Assembly (NCBI GenBank): GCA_934778125.1
Contig: CAKVOF010000010.1
Coordinates: forward strand, 1 to 38,249
From: an uncultured Clostridia bacterium
Lineage (GTDB): Bacteria > Bacillota > Clostridia > Christensenellales > UBA1242
Length of the DNA: 38,249 bases
Reading direction: 5' to 3'
Part shown: positions 32,644 to 38,249 of the stretch, one piece after another
Numbering within the stretch: position 1 is the stretch's first letter
How the letters are laid out: each line of letters opens with the position of its first letter
Program-made: the position numbers and the translations under genes
Notes under the pieces: generated by a model
Database searches by the model: none
Told to the model about the DNA's origin: nothing
Seen by the model: the letters and a program-made list of their open reading frames with translations, nothing else

Positions 32644-32800
32644 AAGCATTTATATTTTCATATAAAAACTCGTTAGCAGTGATACCAATTTCAATCCAGA
32701 CTTCAATTATGAAGTCCAAATTTATTATAGCATAAATGAATAATAATTACTATATTTTTAACAAAAAACAAGTGGGTTTCACACTTGGTTTAAGCCTTGG

Positions 32801-32907
32801 GGAAATAGACTCAAAATCGACTCTTTTATATTTTGGGTGTGAGTCGCCTAAAAGCCCGATAAAATGGGATTTTTTGGAGTTCAAAAATCGATTTTGAGCC
32901 AATTTCC
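32801..32907. repeat. 107-bp multi-branched inverted repeat
   Basis: Outer arms GGAAATAGACTCAAAATCGA (32801-32820) and 32888-32907 match in 18 of 20 positions as inverted repeats. Inside are CGACTC/GAGTCG (32818-32846) and AAAA-CCC/GGG-TTTT (about 32850-32875). It sits just after the restriction nuclease gene and has the same architecture as the 24365-24476 element, but a different sequence. Confidence 0.6.
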
Positions 32908-32931
32908 TTATCCTGCTTATTAAAACATATT

Positions 32932-34668
32932 TTATTTTAAAGCATTTTTTATTATTGTTCTGTCTTGTGTAAGTAAAATTTTTAATAACTCATCATCAGT
33001 GAGACAATGTAATTTTTTATTGTATGAACTTAAAACAGAATTCATAGCATTTGTATTTCTTTCATGAATAATTGGAGCTACAAATATCCCAGTAACATTT
33101 TCTCCATCAAATAGTCTTATATGGTCAGGAACTGAAGCTAGTTCTGCAGAAAATTGTTGAGATTTTGATTTTATTGTTGTTAGTTCTAAAATATATGTAA
33201 AATCATCAATTTTAAATATAATATCAGGAGTTCCAGTTTTTCCACCTGGAGCAGGTACAGGTAAACCGAACTTACCTATTTTACCATTCCAAAAAACATC
33301 ATCTATAATATTTTTATTTTTAAGAATTGATAATAATTTAAAGAATAAGTATTCATAATGAGCACCCCTTAAATTTTTATCTTGAAGTTTATCAATCTTA
33401 AAACATTTATTCAGAGCTTGTAATTTTTTGAGCATTATTGAGTCAAAGTTTTGAGAGTTTGAATGTTCAATAATTCTTTTAGCCAATTCTTCAGCTGTTT
33501 GGTCAACTTGTTGATTTGTTGATGTTTGACCATTAGTTAATTCAATAGGTCTTTGCTTATAATCAAATGTAAATTCTTTAGAATATATTGTTTTGCCAGT
33601 ATCGCAACTTGAACAAATTATTCGATATTTTACGTTATCAAATACAGGGATTGCAATCTGATTTTTATATTCTATCATATCAATATAGAGCGATTTATTT
33701 GTATCTTTTATTTCTATTAAACAATCTTCATTAAGAAAATTTTTAAAGATTATTTCAAAGGGTGGTTTTGTATGTTCTTCACAACCTATATATTCAACCC
33801 ACAAATCTAAATCATCTTTAAAATCAAATGTTTCAACATTGCTATTTACAGCCAATAACTTGTCAACAAATTCAGAATATTCTTTTTTAATTCGAATTGC
33901 ATTAATGTTTGAATTGCGATTTGTCGGAGTGATTTTTATCAGTTCAACAATTCCTGTTGTTAAGCAAAGATTTTCGTAATATGCTGAAGATGGCGCTTGA
34001 ACTAAAGAAATATTCCCTAAATGTGTATTTCTAAATTTATTGATTAAAGAACTTCTTTCTTCTATTGATAATTTTCTAAAATTAATTATTTCTTGTATTC
34101 TTAATTCGAGTTCAGACTCATCTTTTGTTTTGAAAAGGAAATATGCAATTTCTTCTCTGTCTAAATATCCTAGCGATTTTATTAATTTTAGAGTTAATCT
34201 AAAAGGGAATACAAAAACATTTTCACAGTCTTTTAAGATTACAGGGTTTGTTATTTGAAGTTTTGTCATTTGTTGTAATACTATTTCAGATTCGGTAATA
34301 ATATTATCTTTTCCTAAAATCAAATTTGGAATTTTTACAAGATTAGGTTTATGATAATTTAATAATTTTTCTCCCATGGGGGTAATACAAATAGTATTGG
34401 GTGTAGTGTTTGTGTTAATATAGACGAAGCCTAAATATTGCGGCAATGATGCAGTTAATGTTCTGATTGACTGTGGAGAAACATTCTTACCATCTTTTGT
34501 TGCTCCCCATTTTTTTAAGTTTACACCTAAATTATTCTGTTTTTGTGGATTCCAAGACGTTTTATTATAGTTTCTTTCAACTATTCCATCTATTAAACAT
34601 ATAGTTTGGTGTAAACTCACTCTTTTAGGTATTAACCAAAATTCCTTTGACCTATCTCTTTGTGCCAT
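32932..34668 (-). CDS. AlwI/BspD6I-family Type IIS restriction endonuclease
   Basis: 578 residues. N-terminal WLIPKRVSLHQTICLIDGI, TLTASLPQYLGFVYI, ITPMGEKLL and the block VFPFRLTLKLIKSLGYLDRE with EEIAYFLF...EIINFR follow the DNA-binding part of AlwI/BspD6I-type enzymes. The C-terminal nuclease core is a PD-(D/E)xK variant: GTPDIIFKIDDFTYILELTT (about residues 480-499), with D and E in place and T where K is usual, as in this family. Such enzymes bind an asymmetric 5-base site and cut outside it; some members nick. It overlaps the second methyltransferase gene by 17 bases, so it is the last gene of the operon. Confidence 0.82.
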   Translation of the reverse strand: MAQRDRSKEFWLIPKRVSLHQTICLIDGIVERNYNKTSWNPQKQNNLGVNLKKWGATKDGKNVSPQSIRTLTASLPQYLGFVYINTNTTPNTICITPMGEKLLNYHKPNLVKIPNLILGKDNIITESEIVLQQMTKLQITNPVILKDCENVFVFPFRLTLKLIKSLGYLDREEIAYFLFKTKDESELELRIQEIINFRKLSIEERSSLINKFRNTHLGNISLVQAPSSAYYENLCLTTGIVELIKITPTNRNSNINAIRIKKEYSEFVDKLLAVNSNVETFDFKDDLDLWVEYIGCEEHTKPPFEIIFKNFLNEDCLIEIKDTNKSLYIDMIEYKNQIAIPVFDNVKYRIICSSCDTGKTIYSKEFTFDYKQRPIELTNGQTSTNQQVDQTAEELAKRIIEHSNSQNFDSIMLKKLQALNKCFKIDKLQDKNLRGAHYEYLFFKLLSILKNKNIIDDVFWNGKIGKFGLPVPAPGGKTGTPDIIFKIDDFTYILELTTIKSKSQQFSAELASVPDHIRLFDGENVTGIFVAPIIHERNTNAMNSVLSSYNKKLHCLTDDELLKILLTQDRTIIKNALK

Positions 34669-35929
34669 TTTCTTTCTCCTTACATAGTATTAAAACATAA
34701 TCGTATATTACTTGTCCGCCTCTATTTTTTCTAGGTATTCTAATATATGGATTTTTTATTTTATATCTAAAAGCTCCTTCGTATTTGAATCCTATCTTTT
34801 GAGCAATTTCTTTCAAGACTTTCCAACTTTCAATTTCAACTTGTCTTATTGTGCTGTTACCAATTACAATAACATATTTACCATTTTCTTTTAGAGAGGA
34901 ATAAATATTCCTCAAATTTATCAACATATCCGCAAAGAATTTTTTTACAACACAAGCTCGTTTTTTATCTTTTTGAATTATTACAATATAATATTCTTTT
35001 AATAAATTACTATAATTTAAAATTGATAAATCCTCTAATTCTAGTTGAGTTTTTATGCTTTCTGTTCCTACATATTGTTTTTTTGTTTCTTTTAAAGATT
35101 CTTCAGTATTTGTATCCAACCATAAATTTTCTAATCTCATAGTCCTAACATAATCAAAAGCGTTAATATATGGTGGAGAAGTAATAGCTAAATCAATTTG
35201 TTTATTAGTGGAAAAAGTCAAGGCATCACCATTAATTATTTCTGCATGATGTTTTATATTTAAATTTGAAAACTCGTTCATTTCTTTAATATATTTTTTA
35301 TATATAGCAGAAAATTCATCTATTGCAAGATTAACCTTTTTCTTTATTTTTGTTGAGACGTAGGGTTTAGGAGACACATCGTCAGCATTTGATGCTTTTT
35401 TTATAATTGATACAAAACAAGTAAGTAAAAAGTTTTTGATATTTGAATTCTCTATGTTGTTAATGTAATACAGAATTTTCCCTAATTGTATTTTATTTGT
35501 TTCATTATACCAATGGTCAATATTGTTAATTTTAGGTGTTATATATGGACTTTTTTTATCAGCAACAAAATTAACTATATAATTATAATGTTGTTCTGTT
35601 TCTAGTAATTCTGAATTGGTTAATTTTGTTGTTTTTGTTTTAATTAATAATTGTGCAACTTGGTCTATTTCTGTTCCCAAACCAACTCTATCATTTAGTA
35701 TACTCTCTAATAATGTTGTCCCACTTCCTGCAAATGGGTCTAATACAAAGTCTCCTGGTTTAGAAAAATTTAATATTGCCCATTTAGGAATTTCTGGAAT
35801 AAATTTACATGGATATTTAAAATATGAATGAGTATATTTGTTGGGATTTGCTTGGTTTATGATAAAAGTTTTTTCATTTACGTCTTTGGGTAAATTGTCA
35901 ACTTCAATTTCTATATTTTCTTTAAACAT
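34652..35929 (-). CDS. DNA methyltransferase 2 of the Type IIS system (SPPY class)
   Basis: 425 residues. SAM-binding motif DPFAGSGTTLLES at about residues 64-76, preceded by YFKYPCKFIPEIPKW, which is common in N4-cytosine/N6-adenine methylases. The catalytic motif ITSPPYINAFDYVRT is near residue 249, and KYVIVIGNS with a C-terminal strand YDYVLILC closes the fold. Motif I before the catalytic motif shows the linear order. SPPY favours N4-cytosine methylation but does not prove it. It overlaps methyltransferase 1 by 19 bases and the nuclease by 17, so the three are translationally coupled. Confidence 0.88.
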   Translation of the reverse strand: MFKENIEIEVDNLPKDVNEKTFIINQANPNKYTHSYFKYPCKFIPEIPKWAILNFSKPGDFVLDPFAGSGTTLLESILNDRVGLGTEIDQVAQLLIKTKTTKLTNSELLETEQHYNYIVNFVADKKSPYITPKINNIDHWYNETNKIQLGKILYYINNIENSNIKNFLLTCFVSIIKKASNADDVSPKPYVSTKIKKKVNLAIDEFSAIYKKYIKEMNEFSNLNIKHHAEIINGDALTFSTNKQIDLAITSPPYINAFDYVRTMRLENLWLDTNTEESLKETKKQYVGTESIKTQLELEDLSILNYSNLLKEYYIVIIQKDKKRACVVKKFFADMLINLRNIYSSLKENGKYVIVIGNSTIRQVEIESWKVLKEIAQKIGFKYEGAFRYKIKNPYIRIPRKNRGGQVIYDYVLILCKEKENGTKR

Positions 35930-37224
35930 ATAATGCTTTCCCTTAAATAATTCTTATAGGTTATAGTTTTTTCATATTGTTGTGAACTTGTAATTATATA
36001 TCTTCCTACATTTATTGTATCTATCTCAAATCCGATACTTTTTGCAAATTTAGCAAGTAGTAAATCTGTGGGGAATACAATATTGCCATAAGATGAGTTG
36101 CCAACAACAATACAACAAAAACCATTACTTTCTAATACTTCATAACATTGCTTAATTACATTAAACATATCACTAAAATATAATTTAAGCATAGTTGGTA
36201 TTTTTTTATCCCATAACGAATCGGCATCTAATAATTTTAATAAATAATCAATCTCACTAATTGTAATAAAATTGTCTAGCTTTGATAAATCTCCTGTCAA
36301 ATTAGACCTTAATGAAGATTTTTTTAATTGTTTTAAATCGGAATAATTTTTAACAAATTCGCCAAACCATAGTTCGAGCTTGTATATTTCTGTATAGTCA
36401 AAACAATTCGCGTATGGTGGAGAGAAAATGCAACCACTTATACTATTAGGTTTTATTTTTTTGTTTATCTCCAAGCAAGATGTGTTATAGATTGTGTTAA
36501 TACTATTATAATTTCTTTCAACTAAATCTTGATATATTTGTTTATATTCCATATTTAACAGTTCTTTAATACTTTTTACTGTTAAGATTTGTGGCTTTTT
36601 ATATTTTTTTATTTTTAAGCCATTTCCAGCCTTTTTATAGTTAGAAACTTTTTCCAAAATTGAAAGCCAACCAAGTTTAAGGAGATTGGCTATTTTTTGA
36701 TTGGTTTCACATTTATTTATATAAGACCACAATCCCATATAGTAAGATTCAATATCTTTCGGAAATACTTTACTGCTAAAAGATAATTCTGGTAATGTAT
36801 AATTATATTTTAAAGCATCTACCTTTAATAATTTATTAAAAGATTCATTAAATAATTCAATATCCTCTTTTGTATAGTTTTCTAATTTACAAGATGTTAA
36901 GAAATAAGAGAATGGATTAACTTCAAAACCACATCCTTTTAATCCCAATTGATTTGCTGCTATCAATGTGCTACCACTACCCATGAAAGGGTCCATTATT
37001 ATCCCAATTTTATTTTGATTATATTTATTTATCAAACCTTTAACCATTTCAATAGAAAAGCCTTCTTTATATCTAAACCAACGTTGAAATGAAGTATCAA
37101 GGTCATTAGAAAAATTCATGTCGCTAGTATAGGTTGCTCTTTCATTAATAGGATAATTAACTTTAAATTCAGATTCTAATGATTTATAGAATTCAGGTAG
37201 AGAGTTTTCTTTTAATATAGACAT
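35911..37224 (-). CDS. DNA methyltransferase 1 of the Type IIS system (SPPY class)
   Basis: 437 residues. MDPFMGSGSTLIAA (about residues 77-90) is the SAM-binding motif and IFSPPYANCFDYTE (about 285-298) the catalytic motif; FCCIVVGNSSYG is the following strand. The domain order equals that of the neighbour, but identity looks low, consistent with each enzyme protecting a different strand of an asymmetric site. The ATG at 37224 lies one base after the stop of the XRE gene, with AGGAGG inside that gene's end. Hence methylation would be made before nuclease from one transcript. Confidence 0.88.
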   Translation of the reverse strand: MSILKENSLPEFYKSLESEFKVNYPINERATYTSDMNFSNDLDTSFQRWFRYKEGFSIEMVKGLINKYNQNKIGIIMDPFMGSGSTLIAANQLGLKGCGFEVNPFSYFLTSCKLENYTKEDIELFNESFNKLLKVDALKYNYTLPELSFSSKVFPKDIESYYMGLWSYINKCETNQKIANLLKLGWLSILEKVSNYKKAGNGLKIKKYKKPQILTVKSIKELLNMEYKQIYQDLVERNYNSINTIYNTSCLEINKKIKPNSISGCIFSPPYANCFDYTEIYKLELWFGEFVKNYSDLKQLKKSSLRSNLTGDLSKLDNFITISEIDYLLKLLDADSLWDKKIPTMLKLYFSDMFNVIKQCYEVLESNGFCCIVVGNSSYGNIVFPTDLLLAKFAKSIGFEIDTINVGRYIITSSQQYEKTITYKNYLRESIICLKKI

Positions 37225-37225
37225 A

Positions 37226-37435
37226 TTATTCTTCCTCCTTTTTCAATTCCACAACATCGTCAAGACCACAATCAAGAGTTTTGCAAATACGCAAAAGAAC
37301 ATCCATGCTTACTTGTTCATCTTTACTTAATTTTGCAAGTGTGGATGTTGCTATATCTGCTCTTTCTCTTAATTGAGTTTTTGCCATATCTTTATCAATT
37401 AATAGTTTCCAAAGTTTTTTGTATGAAATACTCAT
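37226..37435 (-). CDS. XRE-type regulator heading the restriction-modification operon
   Basis: 69 residues from the ATG at 37435, with AGAGG upstream; an in-frame earlier start at 37453 has none. One HTH_26/Cro-like domain: YKKLWKLLIDKDMAKTQLRE, then IATSTLAKLSKDEQVSMDVL and KTLDCGLDDVVEL at the end. It resembles controller proteins that set the order and level of restriction-modification expression, and equally the small regulators beside integrases. Its position as first gene of the operon and divergence from the integrase unit argue that it controls both. The 135-base divergent space holds the promoters. Confidence 0.8.
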   Translation of the reverse strand: MSISYKKLWKLLIDKDMAKTQLRERADIATSTLAKLSKDEQVSMDVLLRICKTLDCGLDDVVELKKEEE

Positions 37436-37522
37436 AGTAATAACCTCTAACAAATTTATGATATAAGTTTACTATATTTATATTATTTTTGCAACAAAAT
37501 ATTTGAGATTGCGAATAAATTA

Positions 37523-37551
37523 TTGCAAAAATATTTTTATAGCGGTATAAT
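37523..37551 (+). promoter_or_regulatory. promoter of the recombinase unit
   Basis: TTGCAA at 37523-37528 and TATAAT at 37546-37551 with a 17-base spacer; leader of about 13 bases with AAAGGAGA before the ATG at 37571. Confidence 0.75.
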
Positions 37552-37570
37552 GCAAGAAAGGAGAATTTTT

Positions 37571-37972
37571 ATGCAAAACGATATAAATGTTATGATAAAT
37601 TTTTTAAACGATATAGTATCATCACAAAATGATTTTGATAAATTAAATAAAATTGAAAACTTAAACAAGTTCAAGCAAACTATGGATATTTACAATGGTC
37701 AAAAATATATGGATGAAATTATAAAAGATCCAAATGTTTGGAAATTCGTAAAAATAAGAGATCCTCAAGATAATATTGATAGTTATGGACGAAGAATGTC
37801 CCAAGAAAGTTCATTCATTTGCAATTGCGATGCTATAATAGATGCTTTAGCTAAATCCATATTAGAAGATAAAATCAAAGATGAGTTTAAAAATCAATTA
37901 AATCCAAATATTAGAAATTATGCTGAGTGGGTTGAATATTACAAAAACATATTAAAACAAAAAAGGAGCTAA
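37571..37972 (+). CDS. hypothetical protein coupled to the serine recombinase
   Basis: 133 residues from the ATG at 37571, with AAAGGAGA eight bases upstream; a frame reaching back to 37523 would start inside the promoter. Mostly helical, charged, no membrane segment: IDKL-like N-terminal helices, a middle KDPNVWKFVKIRDPQDNIDS, ICNCDAIIDALAKSILED, ending YAEWVEYYKNILKQKRS. No family recognised. The stop is two bases from the recombinase start and the recombinase ribosome site AAAGGAG lies in its end, so the two are coupled; a helper of the recombinase or of mobile-element control is possible. Confidence 0.75.
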   Translation: MQNDINVMINFLNDIVSSQNDFDKLNKIENLNKFKQTMDIYNGQKYMDEIIKDPNVWKFVKIRDPQDNIDSYGRRMSQESSFICNCDAIIDALAKSILEDKIKDEFKNQLNPNIRNYAEWVEYYKNILKQKRS

Positions 37973-37974
37973 TT

Positions 37975-38249
37975 ATGAAAAAAGCTGTTATATATGCAAG
38001 ATATTCTAGTGATAGTCAGACCGAACAAAGCATTGATGGGCAATTAAGAGTTTGCAAAGAGTATGCTGAAAAGAATGGCTATGAAATTGTCGCTGAATAT
38101 ATTGACAGGGCCATGACCGGCACAAATGATAATCGCCCAGACTTCCAACGAATGATTAAAGACAGCTTTAATAAAAAGTGGGAGTATGTTCTTGTATATA
38201 AATTTGACAGATTTTCAAGAGATAAATATCAATCAACTTTGCACAAACA
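37975..38249 (+). CDS. serine recombinase/integrase, N-terminal part (runs off the right edge)
   Basis: 91 codons visible. The catalytic resolvase domain starts AVIYARYSSDSQTEQSIDGQ, in which the Ser of YARYSS is the expected nucleophile and the following Q-x-x-SIDGQ is typical of large serine recombinases of phages and transposons. VYKFDRFSRDKY near residue 78 gives the conserved D-R-x-S-R. AAAGGAGCTAATT precedes the ATG. Large serine integrases insert and excise mobile elements at att sites; the C-terminal part and the site lie beyond the window. Confidence 0.93.
   Translation, partial: MKKAVIYARYSSDSQTEQSIDGQLRVCKEYAEKNGYEIVAEYIDRAMTGTNDNRPDFQRMIKDSFNKKWEYVLVYKFDRFSRDKYQSTLHK

Noticed and set aside
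1..38249. CRISPR array
   Set aside because: No set of regularly spaced identical repeats of 24-40 bases was seen; the repeated words found are operators, DnaA boxes or palindromes.

Overview
The window is strongly AT-rich and reads as chromosomal DNA of a low-GC Bacillota (Firmicutes) bacterium. Evidence is purine-rich Shine-Dalgarno sites, TTGACA/TATAAT promoters, TGA used as a stop (for example at 3551-3553, 12338-12340 and 16661-16663, which argues against a Mycoplasma code), and genes such as tilS, vanW-type, cca, leuS, rdgB and a YfhO-family protein. The species cannot be fixed; an uncultured gut Clostridia or Bacilli lineage would fit. Most genes lie on the minus strand.

Left part (1-9100): 5' part of tilS, an 800-base intergenic region with five perfect DnaA boxes (TTATCCACA), a VanW-family protein, a divergent pair of small XRE regulators sharing three evenly spaced operators, the tRNA CCA-adding enzyme, an orphan PrgI/VirB4-type conjugation ATPase, and a + strand protein with an HEXXH metallopeptidase-like motif.

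Middle left (9100-12500): an accessory patch around tRNA-Lys(CTT). It holds a well-promoted, multi-hairpin non-coding RNA candidate with CCCU/CUCCCUUAU in its loops, the tRNA, two further copies of the tRNA 3' end (integration scars), a small membrane protein whose ribosome site is complementary to the RNA loops, a terminator-bearing repeat that recurs inverted at 30.3 kb, and a divergent tandem-HTH regulator / SLOG-family pair with clear operators.

Centre (12500-30950): mostly housekeeping. leuS, a zinc-ribbon protein, a lipoprotein, a Nudix hydrolase, RdgB/HAM1 pyrophosphatase, an acidic protein, an FAD oxidoreductase, a YbaK deacylase, a large YfhO membrane protein, a cytosolic-looking Cu/Zn superoxide dismutase, a GIY-YIG protein, tRNA-Arg(CCT), phosphoketolase (the key enzyme of a phosphoketolase carbohydrate pathway), a lipoprotein SASA-type esterase and a GNAT acetyltransferase. 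Several intergenic spaces carry large palindromic (cloverleaf-like) elements.

Right part (31100-38249): a defence/mobile patch. Two uncharacterised coupled genes, an 80-residue protein, then an overlapping operon of a small XRE control-type regulator, two DNA methyltransferases and an AlwI/BspD6I-family nuclease. Two methyltransferases and this nuclease family together point to a Type IIS system with an asymmetric target. Divergent from it, a small unknown gene is coupled to a serine recombinase cut by the window end, so the system probably rides on, or sits beside, an integrative element that continues to the right.
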